A stretch of DNA of 64,000 nt, from NCBI RefSeq assembly GCF_016907385.1, contig NZ_JAFBBU010000001.1:2604001-2668000 (forward strand), given 5' to 3'. The notes below the pieces were generated by a model. That model saw only the letters and a program-made list of their open reading frames with translations, made no database searches and had not been told where the DNA came from. Source of the stretch: Subtercola frigoramans. GTDB taxonomy: Bacteria > Actinomycetota > Actinomycetes > Actinomycetales > Microbacteriaceae. Positions 20,297 to 29,947 of the stretch are shown in pieces; the stretch's first letter is position 1; each line of letters starts with the position of its first letter. The translations under genes were made by a program, and so were the position numbers.

Positions 20297-22351
20297 ATGA
20301 CACACGCTGATGCCCTCGCCAACCTCGGCATCAGACAGACAGCGAGCGGCGGCGAAATCCGGGTGTGGTCTGAGAACGCCAGCCAGATCGAGCTGTGCCT
20401 GTTCGACCTCAAGGATCCGAAGTGGATCTTCAAGACGGTTGCGCTCACCCGCGACGCGAACAACGTCTGGTTCGGCAAGACCAAATCACTCACTCCTGGG
20501 CGCAAATACGCACTGAGGGTCAACGGCCCCGACGGCCCGATGAACTCGTTCGGCCCGAATGCGCTACTGCTCGACCCCTACGCGCGAGGCCTGACCCGCA
20601 CCGGCCCCGATCTCTGGCGGAGCGTCGTCGTCGACAATGACTTCAACTGGAACGGCTCGGTCAAACCCAACACCGCGCTCGACCACACGGTCATCTACGA
20701 GGGCCATGTGAAGGGCCTCAGCAGGCTCAACACCAGGATGCCCGAACACCTCCGCGGCACCTACGCAGGTCTCGCGCACGAAACCACGATCAGCTACCTC
20801 AAGAAACTGGGCGTCACGGCCGTGCAGTTGCTCCCGGTGCACGCCTTCGTGTCGGAGCGCCGACTCATGAAACAGGGGCTCAGCAACTACTGGGGGTACA
20901 ACACCCTCAACTTCTTCAGCCCGCACTCGTTCTATGGCACGCGCGAGGCGCAGGCCAATGGCCCGAGCGCAGTGCTGCGCGAATTCAAGGGCATGGTCAA
21001 GCTGCTGCATGAGGCTGGCCTCGAGGTCATTCTCGACGTGGTCTACAACCACACCGCAGAAGAGGGGCCGAACGGGCCGCGCACCAGCTTTCGGGGCATC
21101 GACAACGCGAACTACTATCGGCAGACGAAGTCGGGCAACTACATCGACGTCACCGGCTGCGGCAACAGCGTGAACACCTCGGTGCCGGCCGTATCGAGAC
21201 TCGTTCTCGACTCGTTGAAGTACTGGGCGAACGACGTACAGATCGACGGGTTCCGTTTCGACCTCGCCGCCACGCTCGGCCGCAACGCCGACGCCTACTT
21301 CGACCCCCAGCATCCTCTTCTCGACGCGATCGTCAGCGACCCTGAGCTGAAAGACGTCAAGATGATCGCCGAACCCTGGGACGTGGGCATGGGCGGCTGG
21401 CAGACGGGCAACTTCCCCGAGGGTTGGCAGGAGTGGAACGACCGCTACCGCGACCGCATGCGCAAGTTCTGGCTGCGCGACGTGCGATCGATGCGTGAAC
21501 ACGGCTCCCCCGGCGACGGTGTCGGGATGCTCGCCACACGCCTGGCCGGGTCGTCGAACACCTTCTCCCAGACTCGCGGCCCCCTCGCCTCCGTCAACTT
21601 CATCACGGCCCACGACGGCTTCACCCTGGCGGATCTCACGGCCTACGACGTCAAGCACAACGTAGGCAACGGCGAGTCGAACCGTGACGGCACCGACAAC
21701 AACATGTCGTACAACCACGGCGTCGAAGGTCCGACGACGAACCGGGTCATCGAAGCCAGCAGGCGCCGGACGATCCGCAACATGATGGCGACGCTGCTCC
21801 TCTCAGCAGGCACCCCGATGATCACTGCAGGTGATGAGTTCGGCCGAAGCCAGAAGGGTAACAACAACGCCTACTGCCACGACAGCGAACTCACCTGGCT
21901 CAGCTGGGATCGCCGCAAATGGCAGAACGGCCTCTGGCAGACCACGCAACACCTGCTGAAGCTCCGCCGTGAGAACCCTGCCCTCCGCCCGTCACATTTC
22001 GGCGTCTTCGGCGAGACGACTCCGAGCGCCAGCCAGATGGACTGGTACGACGCCGGAGGTGACGAGATGAGCGTCTGGGACTGGAACTCGGCCGAGAACC
22101 GAACCCTGCAGTTCCTTGCGGCCTCGACACCGGAGCGCGAGGAGTTCAACCGCATCCTGCTGGTGATCCACGGCATCGAGTCGCCCACCAGCGTGATCCT
22201 GCCGCGCCACGAGGGTGTGGCCAGCTACGCCCTGCTCTGGGACAGCAACGACGACACTCCTCCTGCTGAGGATGCCCCCGCCGTCGTCTTCGCCCCTGGT
22301 ACCGAGCTCACGGTGTCGGCAAGCTCGCTGCAACTCTTCCGCGCAGACTGA
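20297..22351 (+). CDS. glgX: glycogen debranching enzyme (isoamylase type, GH13)
   Basis: 684 residues. An N-terminal CBM48-like domain (about 1-115) precedes the GH13 barrel. Catalytic residues are visible: nucleophile Asp322 in IDGFRFDLA, acid/base Glu358 in MIAEPWD, and Asp439 in ITAHDGF. It hydrolyses alpha-1,6 branches left after phosphorylase action. The convergent neighbour glgP, then glgE and glgB, show a glycogen turnover block. It is divergent from the cysteine desulfurase gene, with 57 bp between starts. Confidence 0.96.
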   Translation: MTHADALANLGIRQTASGGEIRVWSENASQIELCLFDLKDPKWIFKTVALTRDANNVWFGKTKSLTPGRKYALRVNGPDGPMNSFGPNALLLDPYARGLTRTGPDLWRSVVVDNDFNWNGSVKPNTALDHTVIYEGHVKGLSRLNTRMPEHLRGTYAGLAHETTISYLKKLGVTAVQLLPVHAFVSERRLMKQGLSNYWGYNTLNFFSPHSFYGTREAQANGPSAVLREFKGMVKLLHEAGLEVILDVVYNHTAEEGPNGPRTSFRGIDNANYYRQTKSGNYIDVTGCGNSVNTSVPAVSRLVLDSLKYWANDVQIDGFRFDLAATLGRNADAYFDPQHPLLDAIVSDPELKDVKMIAEPWDVGMGGWQTGNFPEGWQEWNDRYRDRMRKFWLRDVRSMREHGSPGDGVGMLATRLAGSSNTFSQTRGPLASVNFITAHDGFTLADLTAYDVKHNVGNGESNRDGTDNNMSYNHGVEGPTTNRVIEASRRRTIRNMMATLLLSAGTPMITAGDEFGRSQKGNNNAYCHDSELTWLSWDRRKWQNGLWQTTQHLLKLRRENPALRPSHFGVFGETTPSASQMDWYDAGGDEMSVWDWNSAENRTLQFLAASTPEREEFNRILLVIHGIESPTSVILPRHEGVASYALLWDSNDDTPPAEDAPAVVFAPGTELTVSASSLQLFRAD

Positions 22352-22462
22352 CCCGTCCGCGCGCTGGAGCTTTGAGCGATCATCCAGTGGATGCTCGCCG
22401 CGACGCCAGCGCTGACAAAGCTGCGCTTCGTCAGGTCACCCAGCCACCACGACCACCGATTC

Positions 22463-22511
22463 GTCCATGCGCGATGCTGCGTGCAGGCTGCACGCAGCAT
22501 CGCGCGTGGAC
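22463..22511. terminator. strong hairpin between convergent glgX and glgP
   Basis: 23-bp arms with one mismatch (22463-22485 and 22489-22511) around a GGC loop, in the 183-bp spacer where glgX and glgP transcripts meet. There is no T-run on either side, so it is a bidirectional terminator only by position; a REP-type element is the alternative. Confidence 0.6.
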
Positions 22512-22534
22512 CATTCCGTCGAGAGCCGTCCGGC

Positions 22535-25144
22535 TCAGCGCGCCGAGGCGATCAGACCGAGTTCGGCCGACGACGCCAGCAGCTCATGCTTCGGCACCAC
22601 GCGCACGGTGTACCCGAACGAGCCCGCGTGCTCCAGCACGACCGTGCCCGAGAACCCGTAGAGGCCGTCGGCGTCGGTCGGTACGACCCCGGGGGCGACA
22701 ACCGTGAGCGGAGTTGTCGAGGTCGACACGACGGTGGGGGCGAGGGCGACGGCCCGGGCATCCGTCAGCTGGTCGCCGTTGGCCGTGTGGCCGTAGACCA
22801 CCTCGACCGAGACGTCGTCGGGCGTCAGTGAGCCGAGGTTCACGCTGGCTCTGACCTGCAGCTCGTCGCCGACCTGGGGCGTGTCATCGAGGCCACCCGA
22901 TTCGACGTGCACCACCGACACGCTCGACCAGGCCGCGCGCTCGCGCGCCTTCCACTCCGACAGTTCCAACGCCGGCGCGTAGTCGTGCCCGGAGACGGCC
23001 TTCTCGGCAGCGCACGCGGGCACGTAGAGGCGGGTGACATACTCGCTGACCATGCGCTCGGCCGAGAGTGACGGAGAGAGAGTGGCCAGCGTGTGGCGGA
23101 TCGACTTGGTCCAGCGTTCGGGCACACCCTCCGAGTTGCGGTCGTAGAACCGTGGCGCAACCTGGTGTTCGATCAGGTCGTACAGGGCCTCAGACTCGAG
23201 CTGGTCGCGCTCTTCCGACGACTCGGCACTGTCGGCCGTCGGGATCGCCCAGCCGTTCTCGCCGTCGTAGCACTCGTTCCACCAGCCGTCGAGAATCGAC
23301 AGGTTGAGCCCGCCGTTCAGGGCGGCCTTCATTCCGGATGTTCCGCAGGCCTCGAGCGGCCGCAACGGGTTGTTGAGCCACACGTCGGTGCCCGGGTAGA
23401 GCTTCTGCGCCATGCCGATGTCGTAGTTCGGCAGGAACACAATGCGGTGCCGCACCTCGGGATCCGAAGCGAACTGCACGAGCTTCTGGATGAGGCGCTT
23501 GCCTTCTTCGTCAGCAGGGTGCGACTTGCCAGCGATGACGAGCTGCACCGGCTGCGCCGGGTTGAGCAGGATCGACTTCAACCGGGCGGGGTCGTGGAGC
23601 ATCAGCGTGAGGCGCTTGTAGGTCGGCACCCGCCGGGCGAACCCGATCGTGAGCACGGCGGGGTCGAGCAGGGTGCGGTACCACGAGGGGGGAATCGAGC
23701 CGGGGCTCCGCTCGAGCCACGCTTCGGTGACGCGGTGCCTGGCATCGGCAACCAGTTGGCGGCGCATCTCGCCCCGAACCGCCCAGAGGTCGTCGTCGGT
23801 GACGTCAGGCGACATCCAGTCGGCCGTGGCCGTGTCAGACGTGCCGAGCCGGTTCTGCGCGAGCTCCATGAGGAGCGGGTCTGTCCAGGTCGGGGCGTGC
23901 ACACCGTTGGTCACCGAGGTGATCGGCACATCGGCCCTGTCGAAGCCCGGCCAGAGCCCGGCGAACATTCCTCGGCTCACCTCGCCGTGCAGCTGCGACA
24001 CGCCGTTGGCCCGCTGCGCGAGGCGCAGGCCCATGATCGCCATGTTGAACATGCCCGGGTCTCCGCCGTTGGCGACCTCGTTGCCGAGCGCCAGGATGGA
24101 CGACACATCGACGCCGGGGAGGAGATCGGTGGAGAAGTAGCGTTCGACCACGGCGGCATCGAACCGGTCGATGCCGGCCGGAACCGGAGTGTGGGTTGTG
24201 AAGACCGTGCCCGCGCGAACCACCTGCAGGGCGGCATCGAACGAGAGCCCCTCGCCGATGAGGTCGCAGATGCGCTCGAGGCCGAGAAAACCGGCGTGAC
24301 CCTCGTTGGTGTGGAAGACCTGCGGCTCGGGCTGCTCGGTGAGCTCCGCCAGGATCTTCAGCGCACGCACTCCGCCTATGCCCAGCAGAAGCTCCTGCAG
24401 CAGGCGATGCTCACCCCCACCGCCGTACAGGCGGTCGGTGACGCTGCGCAGGTCTTCGTCGTTGTCGGGAATGTCAGTGTCGAGCAGCAGCAACCGGATG
24501 CGCCCCACCTGTGCCTGCCAGATGCGGGCGTACAGCGCGCGGTCGTCGGGAAGAGCCAGCACGACTTGGGCCGGTGACCCGTCGGCCAGCCGCAGCACGT
24601 TCAGCGGCAGCCCGTCAGGGTCGAGGATGGGGTAGCTCTCCTGCTGCCAGCCGTCACGCGAGATCGCCTGGCGGAAGTACCCCGCCCGGTAGAACAGGCC
24701 GACGCCGATGATCGGCACGCCGAGGTCAGAGGCCGCCTTGAGGTGGTCACCAGCCAGAATTCCGAGCCCGCCCGAGTACTGCGGCAGCGCGGCGGCGATG
24801 CCGAACTCGGGAGAGAAGTAGCCGATACTGCGGGGCTTGGGGCCCTCGAGGCCCTGGTACCAGCGGGGCTCGGTGAGATACCGGTGCAGATCGTCGCGCA
24901 GGCTGTTCGCCCAGGCCACGAATCCCTCGTCGGAGGCCAGGTGGGCCAGCCTGTCCGGGCTCACGGCACCGAGGAGCGCGATCGGGTCACCGAGGCTGGC
25001 CTCCCAGTCGTCAGGCGAGATGTGCGCGAAGAGCCTGCGCGTCGGCTCATGCCACGACCACCGGAGGTTGCCAGCGAGCTGACCCACGGATTTCAGCTCA
25101 GGGGGCAGAACAGATCGAACGGTGAACTTGCGTATTGCCTTCAC
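22535..25144 (-). CDS. glgP: alpha-glucan (glycogen/maltodextrin) phosphorylase, GT35 with DUF3417
   Basis: 869 residues from GTG 25144 (VKAIRKFTVRSVLP), fixed by AAGGAG seven bases upstream; the frame continues upstream without likeness to the family. The N-terminal part with LAGNLRWSWHEPTRRLF is DUF3417; the PLP region appears as EACGTSGMKAALNGGLNLS. It is the actinobacterial long-type phosphorylase that releases glucose-1-phosphate from glucan ends. It is divergent from glgE across 176 bp and convergent with glgX. Confidence 0.96.
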   Translation of the reverse strand: MKAIRKFTVRSVLPPELKSVGQLAGNLRWSWHEPTRRLFAHISPDDWEASLGDPIALLGAVSPDRLAHLASDEGFVAWANSLRDDLHRYLTEPRWYQGLEGPKPRSIGYFSPEFGIAAALPQYSGGLGILAGDHLKAASDLGVPIIGVGLFYRAGYFRQAISRDGWQQESYPILDPDGLPLNVLRLADGSPAQVVLALPDDRALYARIWQAQVGRIRLLLLDTDIPDNDEDLRSVTDRLYGGGGEHRLLQELLLGIGGVRALKILAELTEQPEPQVFHTNEGHAGFLGLERICDLIGEGLSFDAALQVVRAGTVFTTHTPVPAGIDRFDAAVVERYFSTDLLPGVDVSSILALGNEVANGGDPGMFNMAIMGLRLAQRANGVSQLHGEVSRGMFAGLWPGFDRADVPITSVTNGVHAPTWTDPLLMELAQNRLGTSDTATADWMSPDVTDDDLWAVRGEMRRQLVADARHRVTEAWLERSPGSIPPSWYRTLLDPAVLTIGFARRVPTYKRLTLMLHDPARLKSILLNPAQPVQLVIAGKSHPADEEGKRLIQKLVQFASDPEVRHRIVFLPNYDIGMAQKLYPGTDVWLNNPLRPLEACGTSGMKAALNGGLNLSILDGWWNECYDGENGWAIPTADSAESSEERDQLESEALYDLIEHQVAPRFYDRNSEGVPERWTKSIRHTLATLSPSLSAERMVSEYVTRLYVPACAAEKAVSGHDYAPALELSEWKARERAAWSSVSVVHVESGGLDDTPQVGDELQVRASVNLGSLTPDDVSVEVVYGHTANGDQLTDARAVALAPTVVSTSTTPLTVVAPGVVPTDADGLYGFSGTVVLEHAGSFGYTVRVVPKHELLASSAELGLIASAR

Positions 25145-25245
25145 GTACAGCTCCTTCGAAGAACACAGCAGTGCCTCGGTAGTGACGGAGCAACGTGTCG
25201 GGTGCGCTCCATCGTTGCCCCTGTCGCGCAAGCCTAGAACAGGTA

Positions 25246-25260
25246 CGTTACGGAACGTTA
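25246..25260. promoter_or_regulatory. possible operator in the glgP-glgE divergent spacer
   Basis: CGTTA occurs twice exactly 10 bp apart (25246 and 25256), and ACGTT-ACGG-AACGT forms a small inverted repeat at 25245-25258. The site sits between two divergent glycogen genes. Regulator unknown; the assignment is tentative. Confidence 0.3.
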
Positions 25261-25308
25261 AACGCACAAGGGGGCAATTTTTCCGCCGCCTCCCCTGACC
25301 TTTGTTGG

Positions 25309-25314
25309 TACGGT
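25309..25314 (+). promoter_or_regulatory. -10-like box of glgE
   Basis: TACGGT, six bases before GTG 25321. No ribosome site; leaderless arrangement. Confidence 0.4.
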
Positions 25315-25320
25315 CGATCT

Positions 25321-27399
25321 GTGGCTAAGACAGTGGCAAAGACATCCGGCCGAGCGGCACCCAAGCGGGCAGGGGCTCCCGCTGAACCCGGCTTCATCCC
25401 GACGATCGGGCGTATCCCGATCGTCGACGTCTTCCCGCAGGTCTCCGGCGGCCGATGGCCGGCGAAGGCCTTCGCCGGTGAAGTGATCCCCTTCGGCGCA
25501 ACCGTGTTTCGCGAGGGCCACGATGCCGTCGGTGCCAGACTCGAGCTCGTCGACCCCGCAGGTGCAACGTCCTCCCACGGGCTCCGGATGATCGGCACCG
25601 GCATCGATCGTTTTCAGACCCTCGCCCACGTGCCCACGCAGGGTGCGTGGAGATTCCGTATCCGCGCCTTCAGCGACGACTACGCCACCTGGGAGCACAA
25701 CGCTTCGATCAAGGTCCCCGCCGGGATCGATGTCGAGCTGACCTTCGCCATCGTGAGCAAGCTGTTCCTCGTCGCCGGCGCCGATGCCGAGCGACCTGCA
25801 GAGGAGCGTGCACTACTCGACGACCTCGCCCTGTTCGTGGCAGACGAAGCCATCCCCGCGGCAGACAGGCTCGAGCAAGCGACGTCGCCTGCCGTGCAGC
25901 ATGCCGTCGAGAATCGACCGATCGCGAGCCTCGACACGTTCTCCGACTGGCACGAGCTGAAAGTCGAACGTGAGCGCGCAGGCTACGGAGCCTGGTACGA
26001 GTTCTTCCCCCGGTCCGTCGGAGCCGTACAGAAGGCCGACGGAACCTTCACCAGCGGCACTTTCCGCACTGCCGCACGCCGCCTTCCTGCCGTTGCGGCC
26101 ATGGGGTTCGACGTGCTCTACCTGCCGCCGATCCACCCCATCGGCAAGGCGTTCCGCAAAGGCCCCAACAACTCCCTCACCGTAGAACCGGGCGACCCCG
26201 GCTCTCCGTGGGCGATCGGGGGCGCAGCCGGCGGCCACGACGCCGTGCACCCCGACCTCGGCACGGTCGCGCAGTTCACGATCTTCCGTGCCGCAGCCGA
26301 GAAGCTCGGGCTCGAGATAGCGCTCGACTTCGCGCTGCAGGCCTCGCCCGATCATCCATGGGTCAAGGAACACCCCGAGTGGTTCACGACCCTGCCCGAC
26401 GGGTCGATCGCCTACGCCGAGAACCCGCCGAAGAAGTACCAGGACATCTATCCGATCAACTTCGACAACGATCCTGCCGGCATCCGTGCAGAGGCGCTTC
26501 GCATTCTGCGGTTCTGGATCGCTGCCGGCGTTCGGATCTTCAGGGTCGACAACCCCCACACGAAGCCGCTCGACTTCTGGGAGTGGATCATCGCCACCGT
26601 CAACGCCGAGCATCCCGATGTGATCTTCCTGGCAGAAGCGTTCACCAGGCCGGCGCTGATGCAGACGCTCGCCAAGGTGGGCTTCCAGCAGTCGTACACC
26701 TACTTCACCTGGCGCAACTCGAAGGAGGAGCTCGAAGAGTTCCTCGATTCCCTGGCGCACGAGACGGCAGCGTTCTTCCGGCCGAACCTGTTCGTGAACA
26801 CCCCCGACATCCTGCACGCCTACCTTCAGTTCGGCGGCCGCCCTGCCTACAAGATCAGGGCGGCGATCGCAGCGACGGCGTCGCCGACCTGGGGCGTGTA
26901 TTCGGGCTACGAGCTGATCGAGAACGTCGCCCGGCCCGGCTCCGAAGAGAACATCGACAACGAGAAATACGAATACCGTCCTCGCGACTTCGAGGCGGCG
27001 ACGGCCGCCGGCACCTCGATCGCGCCGTATATCACCCTGCTCAACAAAGCCAGGTCCGAGCACCCCGCGCTGCACCAGTTGCGCAACCTCGACATCCATG
27101 CCAGCGACGACGACTCGGTTCTGGTGTACAGCAAGTACATCGCTGGCGAGTTCACCGAGACCGGGCAGCCCGACGGCCTCATCGTGGTCGCCAACGTCGA
27201 CCCGTGGTCGGTGCGCGAGACCACTGTTCGCCTCGATGTCACCAAGTTCGGCCTCGAGCCCGGGGCGCAGTTCCGCGTGACAGACGCGATCACCGGCGCC
27301 TCCTGGCTCTGGGGCGCAGACAACTACGTACGCCTGAACGCATTCACCGAACCGGTCCACATCCTCTCGGTGCACTACTCCCCCCGACGAACTTGCTGA
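25321..27399 (+). CDS. glgE: alpha-1,4-glucan:maltose-1-phosphate maltosyltransferase (GH13_3)
   Basis: 692 residues from GTG 25321 (VAKTVAKTSG); a GTG four codons later is an alternative. An N-terminal beta domain (about 25-145) and a helical bundle precede the catalytic barrel with nucleophile Asp410 (FRVDNPHTKP) and acid/base Glu439 (FLAEAFTRP); SYTYFTWRN follows, as in GlgE. It extends glucan with maltose units from maltose-1-phosphate. glgB follows 170 bp later, the usual partner. No treS/pep2 is seen in the window, so maltose-1-phosphate must come from genes elsewhere. Confidence 0.96.
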   Translation: MAKTVAKTSGRAAPKRAGAPAEPGFIPTIGRIPIVDVFPQVSGGRWPAKAFAGEVIPFGATVFREGHDAVGARLELVDPAGATSSHGLRMIGTGIDRFQTLAHVPTQGAWRFRIRAFSDDYATWEHNASIKVPAGIDVELTFAIVSKLFLVAGADAERPAEERALLDDLALFVADEAIPAADRLEQATSPAVQHAVENRPIASLDTFSDWHELKVERERAGYGAWYEFFPRSVGAVQKADGTFTSGTFRTAARRLPAVAAMGFDVLYLPPIHPIGKAFRKGPNNSLTVEPGDPGSPWAIGGAAGGHDAVHPDLGTVAQFTIFRAAAEKLGLEIALDFALQASPDHPWVKEHPEWFTTLPDGSIAYAENPPKKYQDIYPINFDNDPAGIRAEALRILRFWIAAGVRIFRVDNPHTKPLDFWEWIIATVNAEHPDVIFLAEAFTRPALMQTLAKVGFQQSYTYFTWRNSKEELEEFLDSLAHETAAFFRPNLFVNTPDILHAYLQFGGRPAYKIRAAIAATASPTWGVYSGYELIENVARPGSEENIDNEKYEYRPRDFEAATAAGTSIAPYITLLNKARSEHPALHQLRNLDIHASDDDSVLVYSKYIAGEFTETGQPDGLIVVANVDPWSVRETTVRLDVTKFGLEPGAQFRVTDAITGASWLWGADNYVRLNAFTEPVHILSVHYSPRRTC

Positions 27400-27454
27400 T
27401 GCGACCGCCGCCGACCCGGACGACACGCCGTGAGCCCACGCACCGCCACCCGCC

Positions 27455-27538
27455 GGTTGAGTAGCTCGTGCCACGGGCGCGGGCGCATCGAAATCACCAC
27501 CGGTTTCGATACGCGCCGCTTCGCACCGCTACTCAACC
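27455..27538. repeat. paired inverted half-units, copy 1 (glgE-glgB spacer)
   Basis: Left half: GGTTGAGTA, a variable stem (GCTCGTG/CACGGGC), then ATCGAAAT. Right half: GTTTCGATAC (27503-27512), 17 variable bases, TACTCAACC (27530-27538). Outer arms of 11 bp are perfectly complementary. Same family as copies at 54986, 60992 and 62734. Confidence 0.85.
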
Positions 27539-27569
27539 AGCGTTCCACCACCAACGAAAGCGACTCCTG

Positions 27570-29789
27570 ATGGCCCAGATCGACGGCCTCACCGCCCTGA
27601 CCATTCCCGAGATCGACGAGAGCGTTCTGCAGCAGATCGCCAGCGGTTCGTACTACGACCCGCACGCGATTCTCGGGCAGCACCTCGTCGACCCCAGCAG
27701 CGCGGGTGACCCCATCACGGTCATCCGCACCCTTCGTCCGCTCGCCACCGAAGTTGTCGCGGTGCTCTCCAACGGAGCCCGAACCCAGCTGACGCACCTG
27801 TACGGCGGCATCTGGCAGGGCTTCACCATCACCGGTCTCGACGACTACCTCATCGATGCCACTTACGGCGACGGCTCCACCTGGACGGCCGACGACCCCT
27901 ACCGCTTCGCACCGACACTCGGTGAACTCGACCTGCACCTCATCGGAGAAGGCCGGCACGAGCAGCTCTGGGACGTTCTGGGAGCGCACCACCGCTCACA
28001 CAACGGCATCAACGCGGCGACCATCGGCACCTCCTTCGCGGTCTGGGCACCGCACGCCAGGGCCGTGCGCGTCATCGGCGACTTCAACGGCTGGGATGGC
28101 ACGCGGCACTCGATGCGCAGCCTCGGCGCGACCGGCGTGTGGGAGGTGTTCATTCCCGAGCTCGCCCCCGGCAGCAACTACAAGTTCGAGCTGCTGACGC
28201 AGCACGGCGGCTGGGTCAGCAAGGCCGACCCGATGGCCCGCCGAACCGAAGTGCCCCCTCTGACCGCGTCGGTGATCACCGAATCGAGCTACGACTGGGC
28301 TGACGGCGACTGGATGCAGACGCGGGCAGAGACCGACCCGCACAACTCGCCGATGAGCGTCTACGAGATGCACCTCGGCTCGTGGCGGCCCGGGCTCGAC
28401 TACCGCTCGCTGGCCGATCAGCTGATCGACTACATGAATGAGCTGGGATTCACCCACGTCGAGTTCATGCCCCTGGCCGAGCATCCATTCGGCGGTTCGT
28501 GGGGTTACCAGGTCACGGGCTACTACGCACCGACGGCGCGCTTCGGCACTCCGGATGACCTGCGGTACCTCATCGACCGCCTGCACCAGGCGGGCATCGG
28601 CGTGCTTCTCGACTGGGTACCGGGGCACTTTCCCAAAGACGCCTTTGCGCTGGCGAACTTCGACGGCCAGCCCCTCTACGAGCACGCGGACCCGCGCCGC
28701 GGTGAGCAGCCGGACTGGGGCACGCTGGTCTTCAACTTCGGCGACTCGAAGGTGCGCAACTTTCTCGTCGCCAACGCGCTCTACTGGTTCGAGGAATTCC
28801 ACATCGACGGTCTGCGGGTCGACGCCGTGGCCTCGATGCTCTACCTGGACTACTCCCGCAAAGAGGGTGAATGGCTGCCGAACCAGTACGGCGGGCGCGA
28901 GAATCTCGAGGCGATCAGCCTGCTCCAGGAGGTCAACGCCACGGCGTACCGGCGCTACCCCGGCATCGTGATGATCGCCGAGGAATCGACCAGCTGGCCG
29001 GGTGTGACGCACCCGACCAACCAGGGAGGGCTCGGTTTCGGCATCAAGTGGAACATGGGCTGGATGCACGACAGCCTCCAGTACATCGAGACCGACCCGC
29101 TCTACCGCTCCTACCACCACGGCGAGATCACGTTCTCGTTCCTGTATGCGTTCAGCGAGAACTTCATGCTGCCGATCTCGCACGACGAGGTCGTGCACGG
29201 CAAAGGATCTCTCCTGTCGAAGATGCCGGGTGACCACTGGCAGAAACTCGCGAACCTGAGGGCGTACCTCGGCTTCATGTGGGCGCACCCGGGCAAGCAG
29301 CTGCTGTTCATGGGCCAGGAGTTCGGCCAGCCCTCGGAGTGGAGTGAGGAGCGTGGCCTCGACTGGTGGATCCTCGACCAGCCGGTGCACCGGGCCCTGT
29401 TGCACCTCGTCTCGTCGCTGAACACTGTCTACCGCGAGAATCCGGCGCTTTGGGCGCGCGACAACGAGGCGGGCGGATTCGAGTGGATCGACGGCGGGTC
29501 GAGCGAGAAGAACCTCGTGTCGTTCCTCCGCTGGGATGCCGACGGCAACCCGATCGCCGTCCTGATGAACTTCTCCGGCGCTCCCGTCGGCCCCTATCGC
29601 GTGGGCCTGCCGTTCGGCGGTATCTGGGACGAGATCATCAACACCGATGCAGTCGAGTTCGGCGGTTCGGGCGTCGGCAACTTCGGTGCCGTCACCGCCG
29701 AGAACGTGCCCTGGTCGGGCCGCCCCGCCTCCGTGGAGCTGACTCTCCCGCCCCTGGCCGCCCTCTACCTGAAGCCCCGCCCCCGCTGA
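27570..29789 (+). CDS. glgB: 1,4-alpha-glucan branching enzyme (GH13_9)
   Basis: 739 residues from ATG 27570 ([15 protein letters not shown]). Upstream open frame is excluded because it runs through the intergenic repeat. Two N-terminal CBM48-type domains (about 25-120 and 145-240) precede the barrel with nucleophile Asp418 ([10 protein letters not shown]), acid/base Glu471 ([10 protein letters not shown]) and Asp539 ([11 protein letters not shown]). It makes alpha-1,6 branches and works with GlgE. No good ribosome site precedes the ATG; CGAAAG is the best match. Confidence 0.97.
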   Translation: MAQIDGLTALTIPEIDESVLQQIASGSYYDPHAILGQHLVDPSSAGDPITVIRTLRPLATEVVAVLSNGARTQLTHLYGGIWQGFTITGLDDYLIDATYGDGSTWTADDPYRFAPTLGELDLHLIGEGRHEQLWDVLGAHHRSHNGINAATIGTSFAVWAPHARAVRVIGDFNGWDGTRHSMRSLGATGVWEVFIPELAPGSNYKFELLTQHGGWVSKADPMARRTEVPPLTASVITESSYDWADGDWMQTRAETDPHNSPMSVYEMHLGSWRPGLDYRSLADQLIDYMNELGFTHVEFMPLAEHPFGGSWGYQVTGYYAPTARFGTPDDLRYLIDRLHQAGIGVLLDWVPGHFPKDAFALANFDGQPLYEHADPRRGEQPDWGTLVFNFGDSKVRNFLVANALYWFEEFHIDGLRVDAVASMLYLDYSRKEGEWLPNQYGGRENLEAISLLQEVNATAYRRYPGIVMIAEESTSWPGVTHPTNQGGLGFGIKWNMGWMHDSLQYIETDPLYRSYHHGEITFSFLYAFSENFMLPISHDEVVHGKGSLLSKMPGDHWQKLANLRAYLGFMWAHPGKQLLFMGQEFGQPSEWSEERGLDWWILDQPVHRALLHLVSSLNTVYRENPALWARDNEAGGFEWIDGGSSEKNLVSFLRWDADGNPIAVLMNFSGAPVGPYRVGLPFGGIWDEIINTDAVEFGGSGVGNFGAVTAENVPWSGRPASVELTLPPLAALYLKPRPR

Positions 29790-29806
29790 CTCCCGCCGCG
29801 CCGGGT

Positions 29807-29874
29807 ACTTCGGGCGGAGCACAGTGGAGGTGGCGACCCCTAGGATGCCATATGACCTGAGTTCCGCCCGAAGT
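29807..29874. repeat. intergenic palindrome between glgB and AI-2E permease gene
   Basis: 12-bp perfect arms (29807-29818 ACTTCGGGCGGA; 29863-29874) enclose 44 bases. The spacer lies between two convergent genes. There is no T-run. Its total size (68 bp) is close to the 71-bp palindromes flanking the DUF559 gene, but the sequence is unrelated. Confidence 0.75.
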
Positions 29875-29947
29875 CCTGACCCCGGCCAAACTCAGGCACC
29901 GTCCCGCAGCTCAACCCTCGCAAACCTTCCCCCGGCACGGAGTGCCT

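Noticed and set aside
23093-24577. 494-residue open frame antisense to glgP
   Set aside because: Shadow frame, no domain recognisable.
27996-29822. 608-residue open frame antisense to glgB
   Set aside because: Shadow frame extending over the intergenic palindrome; not coding.
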